Shown here piece by piece: positions 1 through 7,131 of a stretch of 64,000 nt of DNA. The stretch comes from Nordella sp. HKS 07 (GTDB taxonomy: Bacteria > Pseudomonadota > Alphaproteobacteria > Rhizobiales > Aestuariivirgaceae). The stretch spans positions 1,816,001-1,880,000 of the forward strand of contig NZ_CP049258.1 in assembly GCF_011046735.1 (NCBI RefSeq), read 5' to 3'. Numbering within the stretch: the first letter of the stretch is position 1; every line of letters begins with the position of its first letter. The notes beneath the pieces are model-generated. The model saw only the letters and a list, made by a program, of their open reading frames with translations. It searched no databases and had not been told where the DNA came from. A program made the position numbers and the translations under genes.

Positions 1-1026
1 ATGCGCCGGGTCGCAGGCGAAATCGATCATGTCGCCCGGTCGCACCATCGCATCGGCGGGAAGCCGCGCCAGGAGCGTCAACGTCTCGTCCTTGGCGGGA
101 ATGGCGGTGACGCGTTTGAAGCTGCCCTGGAAGATGACGTCTTCGATGCGCGCGGTGCCCAGCGGCAGGAGTTTCTTCTGATCGATCACCACATGTTCGG
201 GGCGGATCGCCAGTGTGAGCTCGCGGCCGGGTGCCGCATCGGTGGCGAGTTTCCAGAGACCGAAGGGCGTTTCGATCTCGCCCGCCGCCACGATACGGCC
301 CGGAAAGATCGTGCTCTCGCCCATGAAGGTGGCGCTGAAGCGGCTCGCCGGCTTCAGATAGACGCGCTCGGCCGGTCCTTCATCCTCGATTCGTCCGTGA
401 TTCATCACCACGCAATGATCGGCGAGCGCCATGGCCTCTTCCTGATCATGCGTCACATGCACGAAAGCGGTACCGACCCGCTTCTGGATCGCCTTGAGCT
501 CTTCCTGCATCTGGCGGCGGAGCTTCAGGTCAAGCGCGCCCAGGGGCTCATCGAGGAGCAGCACCGAGGGCTCGACCACCAGAGCGCGGGCGAGCGCCAC
601 GCGCTGGCGCTGGCCGCCGGACAGCTGATGCGGTTTCTTGGCGAAGGCCTCGGGCAGGCCGACGAGTTTCAGCACCTCCTGTGCCCGCCGGTCCCGCTCG
701 CTGGCGGACACGCCACGCATACGCAGGCCGAAGCCGACATTGGCGCCGACCGTCATATGGGGAAACAGCGCATAATCCTGGAACACCGTCGTCGTCGGCC
801 GCTTCGCCGGCGGCATGCTGGTGCAATCCTGGCCTTCGATCAGCACCTGGCCGGATGTCGGCACGAGGAAGCCGCCGAGGATCGACAGCAGGGTCGTCTT
901 GCCGGAGCCCGAAGGGCCCAGCAGCACCGTGTAGCTGCGCGGCGCGATGTCGAGCGAGACATTGTCGAGAGCCCGCATGGTTCCGAAAGTCTGCGAGACG
1001 GATTTGACCTGGACCAAGGGCGTCAT
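1..1026 (-). CDS. ABC transporter ATP-binding protein, polyamine type (PotA-like), 3' end outside window
   Basis: ATPase subunit expected to power uptake by the neighbouring permeases. The 342 codons visible begin MTPLVQVKSVSQTFG and include a Walker A (GPSGSGKTT), a Q-loop (FQDYALFPH), the signature LSGGQRQRVALARAL, Walker B (LLLDEPLGALD) and an H-loop (VTHDQEEAMAL). They are followed by part of a TOBE-type regulatory domain with an IRPEHV motif. The reading frame is still open at base 1, so the C-terminus is missing. The start overlaps the stop of the upstream permease gene by 4 bp (ATGA), which indicates translational coupling. The family is clear; polyamine as substrate is inferred from the PotD-like binding protein. 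Confidence 0.9.
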   Translation of the reverse strand, partial: MTPLVQVKSVSQTFGTMRALDNVSLDIAPRSYTVLLGPSGSGKTTLLSILGGFLVPTSGQVLIEGQDCTSMPPAKRPTTTVFQDYALFPHMTVGANVGFGLRMRGVSASERDRRAQEVLKLVGLPEAFAKKPHQLSGGQRQRVALARALVVEPSVLLLDEPLGALDLKLRRQMQEELKAIQKRVGTAFVHVTHDQEEAMALADHCVVMNHGRIEDEGPAERVYLKPASRFSATFMGESTIFPGRIVAAGEIETPFGLWKLATDAAPGRELTLAIRPEHVVIDQKKLLPLGTARIEDVIFQGSFKRVTAIPAKDETLTLLARLPADAMVRPGDMIDFACDPAH

Positions 1027-1805
1027 GTTCTGGATTTCCGGAAGAAAACGAGTTCGAAAAGAAGCACGAAGGCGATCGACACCAGGAAGACGAGCGAGCC
1101 CACGGCATTGGTCTTGGGGTTAAGGCCGGAGCGCAGGAGGTTCCAGATCTCGACCGGCAAGGTCGTATCGAAGCGGGTGAGGAGGAAGGAGATGATGAAC
1201 TCATCCCAGGAAAAAGTCATCGACAGGAAGAAGCTGGCAAACAAAGCCGGCCACAGCATGGGCGCGGTGACCAGCGTCAGCACCTGCCATTCCTTGGCGC
1301 CGAGATCGCGGGCGGCGCGCTCGATATTGGCCTGATGCTCGCCCATCTGGCTATAGAGGATAGCGAAGCAGAGCGGCAGATTGATCACCACATGACCGAT
1401 GCCGGCGGCGGTGAGTGATTTGGGGATGCCGATGGCGTTGAAGAGGACGAGAAGTCCCATGCCGATGATGAGATAGCTCACTGTGAGCGGTAGGGTGATC
1501 AAGCCGCGCAGAAGCGCCGAAGCCGGCAGCCAGAAGCGGGCGAAGCCCCAGGCGGCAAGGAAGCCAAGAACAGTCGCGACCGCCGAGGAAATCACGGCGA
1601 CGAAGAGCGAATTGATCAGCGCCGAGGTGAGGCGCGCATCGGACAGCACCGCCTGATACCAGCGCAGCGACGGTCCGCTGAAAGGCGGGATCGGGAAGGA
1701 GGTCGCCTGGAATGAGAACAGCACCAGGGTGACCACGGGCAGGAAGATGAAGCCGTAGATGAGCACGGCATAGAGAATGGTAGCGATACGAATCGACGCG
1801 CGCAT
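1023..1805 (-). CDS. ABC transporter permease, PotC-like
   Basis: Inner-membrane subunit of 260 aa with about six hydrophobic segments, starting MRASIRIATILYAVLIYGF. The EAA loop that contacts the ATPase is visible near residue 165 (ERAARDLGAKEWQVL). It lies one base after the first permease gene and overlaps the ATPase gene by 4 bp, so all three belong to one leftward operon with the binding protein at 2681. Length and sequence fit the PotC/YdcV branch of spermidine/putrescine-type permeases. The substrate is not proven. Confidence 0.9.
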   Translation of the reverse strand: MRASIRIATILYAVLIYGFIFLPVVTLVLFSFQATSFPIPPFSGPSLRWYQAVLSDARLTSALINSLFVAVISSAVATVLGFLAAWGFARFWLPASALLRGLITLPLTVSYLIIGMGLLVLFNAIGIPKSLTAAGIGHVVINLPLCFAILYSQMGEHQANIERAARDLGAKEWQVLTLVTAPMLWPALFASFFLSMTFSWDEFIISFLLTRFDTTLPVEIWNLLRSGLNPKTNAVGSLVFLVSIAFVLLFELVFFRKSRT

Positions 1806-1806
1806 G

Positions 1807-2652
1807 TCAGGTCCGTTCGATCTTCAGCCAGCGGGCGCAGAGCAGATAGGCGACCGTCACTACCGCCATCAGCAGGATCGCGAGAGCCGAGGCGAGTGGG
1901 AAATCGCCGCGCCGGCCGATCTGCAGCATGATGAGCTGCGGCATCAGCAGTTCGTTGTTGCCGCCCAGAATCTGCGGCGTGATGTAGTCCCCGGTCGCCA
2001 GCACGAAAGTGAGAAAGGCGCCGACCATGATGCCGGGCAGCGTCAAGGGCAGGATGACATGGAGGAAGGTCCTGACCGGTCCGGCGCCCAGATCGGCGGC
2101 GGCCTTGCGGTAGCTCGGGCTCAATTGCTTGAGATTGGCGAAGATCGTCAGCGTCAGCAGCATGACGAAGAAATGCACAAAGCCGGTGACCGTGGCGAAG
2201 CGCGTATTGGCAAGCTGTATCGGCTCGCTGATCAGGCCGAGCTGCACCAGGGCATTGTTGACGACACCCTTCTCGGCGAGCACCAGAAGCCAGCTGTAGG
2301 AACGCACCACATAGGAGGTCCAGAAGGGCAGGATCGCCAGAATGAGCGCCAGCCTCTGCCAGCGTTCGGGGATGCGTTCGGCGAGAATCCACGCGAAAGG
2401 ATAGGCGAGCAGGATCGAAATGACGGTCACGAGCGCCGTGACCTGAAGCGAGTTGAACAGCGCGCGGTAATAGCTCGGGTCGGTGAAAAACTGCTGGTAG
2501 TTGGAAAGCGAGAAGCCTCCGCCCTTCACCGTGACGCTGATCAGCGCCATGGCGATGAAAGGGGCGGTGAAGAAGGCCAGCGTCCACAGGAGCGCCGGCC
2601 CCACCGCCACCCAGGGCACGGCGCCACTGGTATTCGGGCTTCGCGTCATCAT
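1807..2652 (-). CDS. ABC transporter permease, PotB-like
   Basis: Inner-membrane permease of about 281 aa. The frame is open further upstream, but the extra residues overlap the end of the binding-protein gene and are not hydrophobic, so the start is placed at the first of two adjacent ATGs (2652 or 2649; protein begins MMTRSPNTSGAVPW). No good ribosome binding site is visible, and initiation may depend on coupling to the binding-protein gene, whose stop is 28 bp away. An EAA-type motif (YRKAAADLGAGPVRTF) is near residue 178. It pairs with the following PotC-like permease. Confidence 0.87.
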   Translation of the reverse strand: MMTRSPNTSGAVPWVAVGPALLWTLAFFTAPFIAMALISVTVKGGGFSLSNYQQFFTDPSYYRALFNSLQVTALVTVISILLAYPFAWILAERIPERWQRLALILAILPFWTSYVVRSYSWLLVLAEKGVVNNALVQLGLISEPIQLANTRFATVTGFVHFFVMLLTLTIFANLKQLSPSYRKAAADLGAGPVRTFLHVILPLTLPGIMVGAFLTFVLATGDYITPQILGGNNELLMPQLIMLQIGRRGDFPLASALAILLMAVVTVAYLLCARWLKIERT

Positions 2653-2680
2653 ATCGTCGGGATGCTCAAGGCAGTCGAGA

Positions 2681-3754
2681 TTACTGCGCCTGCAGCATCT
2701 CGGTCCACACATCCTGCATTTGCTTGTCGAGTTTCTCGTCGGGAGCGGGATAGAACTGGGCGCGGGCGAGGAACTCCGGCTGCTCGTCGAAGCGCAGCAC
2801 CTTCTTCTGTTCGTCGGAAAGCGCTGCCTTCTGGTTGGACGGCATACCCCAATAGCAGGAGGACGTGGCGAGCCGCGCCTGGCCTTCCGGGCTCAGCACA
2901 TATTGGATGAATTTGAGCGCCGCGTCCTTTTTCTGGCTGGCCGCCAGCATCGCCAGCGACTGCGACCAGAGAATGCCGCCTTCCTTCGGAATGGAAAAGT
3001 CGAGCGCCGGATTCTCCTTGGCGAGACCCGCCGTCACCCACTCGCCGCCGCCGACCAGAATATCAACCTCGCCGGTAGCGAGCGCCGTCTGACTGGCGGT
3101 GACCTCGCCGACGAGCTTGGCATTGGCCTTCATCTTGAGCAGCACATCCTTGATGGCCGGCAGGTCCGCTTCGGTGAGTTCGGCGGTCTTCTTGCCGACG
3201 GCCAGCGCCGCCATGCCCATCACCGGCAGATAATAATCATAGATGGCGATGCGGCCCTTATATTTGTCGCTCACCAGCGACTGCAGGGACTGCATGTCGC
3301 TGGGGTCGACCTTGTCCTTGTTGAAGCTGATCGTGTTGTAGCCGAATTTCTCGGTGATGCCGTAACGCTTGCCGTCGAACTTGGTGAAGGCGTCGAGCGT
3401 CACTTGCGGATAGAGATCACCGAAGGGCAGCTTGTCTTCCGGCAGGGGTTCGAAAAGCCCCTTCTCCACGCCGCGGCGCACATCGATGGAATCGATCACC
3501 ATCACGTCCCAGTCGCCGGGCTGCGACTGCTCGAGCAGCGCCAGGCCGGCGCCGGTGCCTTCGAACTCCTTCACGTTCACCTTGATTCCGGTCGCATCCT
3601 CGAAAGGCTTGAGGAATTCGGGCGCCGAGTGATCACACCAGATCAGCGCGTTGATCTCCTCCGCCAGGGCCGGCGAAATCCCGAGCGCCACGAGAGCCGT
3701 CGCCGAAAGCGCGAGCTTCCTGAAGGCGTTCCTGATGCGAGACAGAGTCCTCAT
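2681..3754 (-). CDS. Polyamine-type ABC substrate-binding protein, PotD-like
   Basis: Periplasmic binding protein of 357 aa with a Sec signal peptide (basic start, hydrophobic stretch, cleavage after SPALA near residue 31). The mature part reads EEINALIWCDHSAPEFLKPF and contains the PotD-like pattern WDVMVIDS followed by YNTISFNKDKV. It is the first gene of the leftward operon and has a strong AGGGAGGA ribosome binding site. The fold is confident; spermidine or putrescine as ligand is a family-level guess, since this group also contains binders of other small cations and amino acids. Confidence 0.88.
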   Translation of the reverse strand: MRTLSRIRNAFRKLALSATALVALGISPALAEEINALIWCDHSAPEFLKPFEDATGIKVNVKEFEGTGAGLALLEQSQPGDWDVMVIDSIDVRRGVEKGLFEPLPEDKLPFGDLYPQVTLDAFTKFDGKRYGITEKFGYNTISFNKDKVDPSDMQSLQSLVSDKYKGRIAIYDYYLPVMGMAALAVGKKTAELTEADLPAIKDVLLKMKANAKLVGEVTASQTALATGEVDILVGGGEWVTAGLAKENPALDFSIPKEGGILWSQSLAMLAASQKKDAALKFIQYVLSPEGQARLATSSCYWGMPSNQKAALSDEQKKVLRFDEQPEFLARAQFYPAPDEKLDKQMQDVWTEMLQAQ

Positions 3755-3800
3755 GTCGTTCCTCCCTGAGTTTCTGAATTTCGTGCAAAAAATGAACCAT

Positions 3801-3825
3801 TTCTAAAATTGAGTCAATTCTAAAA
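3801..3825. promoter_or_regulatory. Candidate operator between potD-like gene and tetR
   Basis: The 89-bp divergent gap holds a perfect dyad AATTGA-G-TCAATT (3807-3819) and two direct copies of TTCTAAAA at 3801 and 3818. On the minus strand TTGACT inside the dyad could serve as a -35 for the transporter operon, with a weak CATTTT 17 bp on. Placement suits repression by the adjacent TetR-family protein. This is inference from position and symmetry. Confidence 0.5.
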
Positions 3826-3843
3826 ATATGCCAGGATGACGGG

Positions 3844-4464
3844 ATGACAGGATTACGCGCGCGCCAGAAAGCCGACCGGCATCAGCGGATATTGCAGGCC
3901 GCATCGGAGCTTTTCCGCAACTCGGGCTATGAAGGCGCCAAGATCGAAGCGATCGCCGCGCTGGCCGAGGTCTCGATCGGCACGATCTACAATTACTATG
4001 AGAACAAGGGCGATCTTCTGGTCGCCATCGTCGCTATGGAAGTGAACGAAGTCCTCAATGCCGGTCACGAGGTGATCGAGAATCCGCCGGCCAATGTCGC
4101 CAAGGCCGTCGACAGGCTCGTCATCGGCTATATCGAGCACTCACTTGTCTATCTGAGCAAGGAGATGTGGCGCCAGGCGATGGCGATCTCGACCCAGCAG
4201 CCGGAAAGCCCTTTCGGCAGGACCTATGGCGATCTCGACAGGGCCCTCACCGACCAGACCTGCGCGCTCATCAGGCGGCTGCAGGAGCTGAAGCTCGTCC
4301 GCCGTGACGTCGACGCCAGAAGCGTCGGCGAGATGATTTTCAACAACACGAATATGATGTTCTCCATCTTCGTGAAGGCCGAAGCGATGACCATCGCCGA
4401 TCTGCGCGCCGGGATCAGGCGGCAGAACAAGCTGCTGCTCGATGCCGCCGCGTCCCCTGCCTGA
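3844..4464 (+). CDS. TetR/AcrR family transcriptional regulator
   Basis: DNA-binding regulator of 206 aa. The N-terminal helix-turn-helix is typical of TetR proteins: RILQAASELFRNSGYEGAKIEAIA followed by VSIGTIYNYYENKGDLL (about residues 15-65). The C-terminal part is a variable ligand domain. It is divergent from the PotD-like operon and shares an 89-bp control region containing a perfect dyad, so the transporter operon is the likely target and the transported compound or a relative the likely ligand. Its stop lies three bases from the stop of the convergent nnrS gene. Confidence 0.9.
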   Translation: MTGLRARQKADRHQRILQAASELFRNSGYEGAKIEAIAALAEVSIGTIYNYYENKGDLLVAIVAMEVNEVLNAGHEVIENPPANVAKAVDRLVIGYIEHSLVYLSKEMWRQAMAISTQQPESPFGRTYGDLDRALTDQTCALIRRLQELKLVRRDVDARSVGEMIFNNTNMMFSIFVKAEAMTIADLRAGIRRQNKLLLDAAASPA

Positions 4465-4467
4465 TTG

Positions 4468-5670
4468 TCAGGCGGGCGCGGCGACAGGCTGCGCCCGCCG
4501 TCTCGGCCTGAGCAGCATGGGCGCGAAGAAGCCCGCATAGCCGAGAAAGGCTATGCCCCAGCACGCCGCCGAGAGCGGCATCAAGAAGTCGAGAGACGGA
4601 TGGCAGGCGGCGGCGAGCCGCAACAGCGCGGCGGCGATGATCGCCACGAAGATCAGCCGCGCCGCTGCTCCCGCCCTCAGCGCATGGCCCGTATGGCCGA
4701 GCGTGGCGCGGATCATCACGGCGAGCGTCATCGCGCCAACGGCGCCGGTGCCAAAGGCATGGATCCCGGCGGCGGGCGGGATGAGCTCAGGTGCGAATGC
4801 CGCCAGCCCGGCCAGCAAGAAGCCCAGCGGGAGGAAGGCATATGCGGCATGAAGAATGAAGACCAGGGGATCGCGCCAGGTGCGATCCCCGGCCCACCGC
4901 CCAAGACGCGCCACATTGAGGAGCGCGGCAAGAATCATGAGTAGCCCGCTCTCGCTTCGGGCGGGAAAGAAGATCCAGGCCACCAGCGCCAGCGCCGAGA
5001 CGAGAATGACCACCGCGTCGAAGCGGTTGAAAGAAATGGGCAAGCGCCCGGGATTCTCGCGGGCGAGCCAGTTGTGGGTGAAGCTCGGGATGATCCGCCC
5101 GCCGATCACCATGATCAGCACGATCACCGCGCCAAGCCCCAGCCTGCGGCTGAGATCGGTGATGCCATATTGGTTCGCCTCCCAATGGAATAGAACATTC
5201 GCGGCGAAGAGCACCGTGACCGGCGCCAGCACCTTGAGATTGCGCCAGTTTCGTCCGGCGATGATCTCGCGTGCCGCCACAATCACCACAGCAGCCAAGA
5301 AGGCGCCATCGATCGCCGCCGCGACAGCCCATCCGATCTCGCCCGAGAAGAATACGGCGATGCGCCCGGTAAGCCAGAGCAGCACGAGGCCCAGCAAAGG
5401 CGCGCCTTGCACAGGCAGGCGCCCGGTCCAATTGGGTATGGCGGTGAGGAGGAAACCCGTCATGACGGCCGGCAGATAGCCGAACAGCATCTCATGCACA
5501 TGCCAATCGACGGGGGCGAAGTGGCTCGCCGTGGTGAGCCACCCGTAGAAAAGCGGCAGCCAGAAGAGCACCGCGAGCCCGGCCTGGAGCGCCCCCAAAA
5601 GAAAGAAGGGCCGGAAGCCGTAGGAAAGCACCGCCGGATAATTCCCTGGTTTAACGCGCGCGATCGCCAT
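4468..5670 (-). CDS. nnrS: NnrS family haem/copper membrane protein
   Basis: Polytopic membrane protein of about 400 aa. NnrS proteins are linked to nitric-oxide stress and denitrification. The N-terminus is diagnostic: PAVLSYGFRPFFLLGALQAGL, then DWHVHEMLFGYLPAVMTGFLLTAIPNWTGR with conserved histidines. About twelve hydrophobic segments follow, with GGRIIPSFTHNW and further histidines. The frame is open upstream to 5802, but the start is put at ATG 5670 (MAIARVKPG) because the extra residues are basic and lack family similarity. It follows a pseudoazurin gene by about 50 bp, so the two are probably co-transcribed from the FNR-type box at 6220. Confidence 0.9.
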   Translation of the reverse strand: MAIARVKPGNYPAVLSYGFRPFFLLGALQAGLAVLFWLPLFYGWLTTASHFAPVDWHVHEMLFGYLPAVMTGFLLTAIPNWTGRLPVQGAPLLGLVLLWLTGRIAVFFSGEIGWAVAAAIDGAFLAAVVIVAAREIIAGRNWRNLKVLAPVTVLFAANVLFHWEANQYGITDLSRRLGLGAVIVLIMVIGGRIIPSFTHNWLARENPGRLPISFNRFDAVVILVSALALVAWIFFPARSESGLLMILAALLNVARLGRWAGDRTWRDPLVFILHAAYAFLPLGFLLAGLAAFAPELIPPAAGIHAFGTGAVGAMTLAVMIRATLGHTGHALRAGAAARLIFVAIIAAALLRLAAACHPSLDFLMPLSAACWGIAFLGYAGFFAPMLLRPRRRAQPVAAPA

Positions 5671-5719
5671 ATGCGTGCGGTGCGAGCGCCCGGTCTCCCG
5701 GACGCTCCGGCCACCGTCC

Positions 5720-6160
5720 CTAATTGCTCTGCGGCATTTCTTCGAAGATGGCCTGGAATCTCTTCTTGGCGAAGGCCGGATGCTTGACCGCCTTTGCCGC
5801 ATCGATATTGGCCGGTTTTCCGGCCGCGACCAGCATCACCATGCCCATGCCGTAATGCGGCGTGCATTTGATGCCGTAGACACCTTCCTTGGCAATCGTG
5901 AGCGTAACGGTCTCGTTCATTGCGCCTTTGAAGACTTCCGCACCCTCCGGTAGCATGCCCTTGATCGCTTCGGCATTGTGCGACTTGTCGGTGGGGATGA
6001 AGGTTATCGTGTCGCCCGGCGCCGCCGCGACGAAGTCAGGTTCGAACACCATGGCTCCCTTCTCGCCCTTGTTGAGCATGTGGACCTGATAATCCGCCGC
6101 CAGCGCCGTGCCCGCGCCAAACACCATGGCGCATGCCAGCAGCCCGGCCAGAATTCTCAT
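5720..6160 (-). CDS. Pseudoazurin (type I blue copper protein)
   Basis: Periplasmic electron carrier of 146 aa with a signal peptide ending GAGTALA and a mature start [11 protein letters not shown]. The four type I copper ligands are visible: His in KSHNAE, and Cys, His and Met in the loop [12 protein letters not shown]. Pseudoazurins donate electrons to nitrite and nitrous-oxide reductases, and can serve peroxidase or oxidase partners. The start at 6160 has a GGAGA ribosome binding site. An FNR/NnrR-type box lies 60 bp upstream, and nnrS is downstream. No nitrite reductase is in the window, so its partner is elsewhere or is another enzyme. Confidence 0.93.
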   Translation of the reverse strand: MRILAGLLACAMVFGAGTALAADYQVHMLNKGEKGAMVFEPDFVAAAPGDTITFIPTDKSHNAEAIKGMLPEGAEVFKGAMNETVTLTIAKEGVYGIKCTPHYGMGMVMLVAAGKPANIDAAKAVKHPAFAKKRFQAIFEEMPQSN

Positions 6161-6219
6161 GACAATTCTCCATTTGCTTCGATCTGGCCAACTATTGACT
6201 TGTCCGGCCCTCTCTGACT

Positions 6220-6233
6220 TTGCTGCAGCGCAA
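6220..6233. promoter_or_regulatory. FNR/NnrR-type box upstream of pseudoazurin
   Basis: TTGCT-GCAG-CGCAA matches the FNR-superfamily pattern TTGNN-N4-NNCAA and differs at one position from the TTGCG-N4-CGCAA form reported for NnrR-type regulators. The centre (6226.5) would fit a class II activator site for a leftward start near 6185, giving a short leader to pseudoazurin. It could also autoregulate the rightward crp/fnr gene. Confidence 0.65.
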
Positions 6234-6297
6234 ATAACCGGCGCGCGGACCTGCGGCGTTCCGTCCCGTCCCGCTTGGAGGACCAACTGGATTGTAC

Positions 6298-6978
6298 ATG
6301 CTTGACCGATCCCTGATCGCCGGCCTGCCGCCCTTTTCGGGGCTCACCCGCCCCGATCTCGACCTGATCCTTGAAAAGGCACGGTCGCTGCGGATCGCGG
6401 CCGGCCAGCCGGTCTTCGAACAGGATGCCGAGGCGCATTCCTTCTTCCTGCTGCTTGACGGTCATGTCCGGGTCGTCAAGACGACTGCCGATGGTCAGCA
6501 GGTCATCATGCGCTATATCAGCGCCGGTCAGCTCATCGGCATCGCTACCGCGCTTGGTCGCCTGACCTATCCGGCAACCGCCGTCGCCGCGGTGGATTCG
6601 CTGGCGCTCGCCTGGCCGAACGAAGCCTGGCACGAGCTTGCCGCCCGTTATCCAGCCTTTGCGGCCAATACCTACAAAACCGTCGCCGCCCGGTTAGAGG
6701 AGACGAATGAGCGCGTCGTCGACCTTGCCACCGCGCTCGTAGACCGGCGCGTCGCGCACGCACTTCTGCGGCTCATCGAACAGTCGGGCCGCAAGACCGA
6801 ATTTGGTATCGAGATCAGCTTTCCCATTTCACGCCAGGACATCGCCGACATGACCGGCACGACCTTGCACACGGTGAGCCGCCTGCTCACCGCCTGGGAA
6901 CATCAGGGCTTCGTCAAAAGCACGCGCAAACGCGTCACTGTGGTCGATGCGCAGCGCCTGCTCGACCATGTCGGGTAA
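6298..6978 (+). CDS. Crp/Fnr family regulator, NnrR-like
   Basis: Regulator of about 226 aa with an N-terminal cyclic-nucleotide-binding-type domain (residues about 10-125) and a C-terminal winged helix. The recognition region [21 protein letters not shown] closely resembles NnrR/DNR-type proteins. No cysteine was noticed, so the FNR iron-sulphur oxygen sensor is absent. Sensing of NO (through haem) or response to another signal is inferred. A TTG codon at 6292 is in frame and lies 9 bp after a GGAGGA motif, so translation may start there instead. Divergent from pseudoazurin-nnrS and convergent, with zero gap, to ccoS. Confidence 0.88.
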   Translation: MLDRSLIAGLPPFSGLTRPDLDLILEKARSLRIAAGQPVFEQDAEAHSFFLLLDGHVRVVKTTADGQQVIMRYISAGQLIGIATALGRLTYPATAVAAVDSLALAWPNEAWHELAARYPAFAANTYKTVAARLEETNERVVDLATALVDRRVAHALLRLIEQSGRKTEFGIEISFPISRQDIADMTGTTLHTVSRLLTAWEHQGFVKSTRKRVTVVDAQRLLDHVG

Positions 6979-7131
6979 TCACCGCTCCATCTCGTCGTCA
7001 TCGAGCAGGATACGATTGGCGGCGCCATCGAGATCGTCATACTGTCCGCTCTTGAATGTCCAGAAGAATGCCCAGAGTGCCGCACCGCCCAGAAGCAGTG
7101 CCAGAGGTACGAGATAAACGAGGCTGCTCAT
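6979..7131 (-). CDS. ccoS: cbb3 oxidase maturation protein CcoS/FixS
   Basis: Short membrane protein of 50 aa, MSSLVYLVPLALLLGG, with one transmembrane helix followed by the conserved WAFFWTFKSGQYDDLDG and an acidic tail (ILLDDDEMER). This is the typical FixS/CcoS pattern. The family is needed for insertion of haem and copper into the cbb3 oxidase. The start overlaps the ccoI stop by 4 bp, making it the last gene of the cco operon. Its stop abuts the stop of the convergent Crp/Fnr gene directly. Confidence 0.92.
   Translation of the reverse strand: MSSLVYLVPLALLLGGAALWAFFWTFKSGQYDDLDGAANRILLDDDEMER

Noticed and set aside
1-1335. Rightward open frame of 444 codons across the left end
   Set aside because: It is antisense to the ATPase and permease genes, which have full ABC motifs; the rightward translation is rich in Arg, His and Gly without any recognisable domain.
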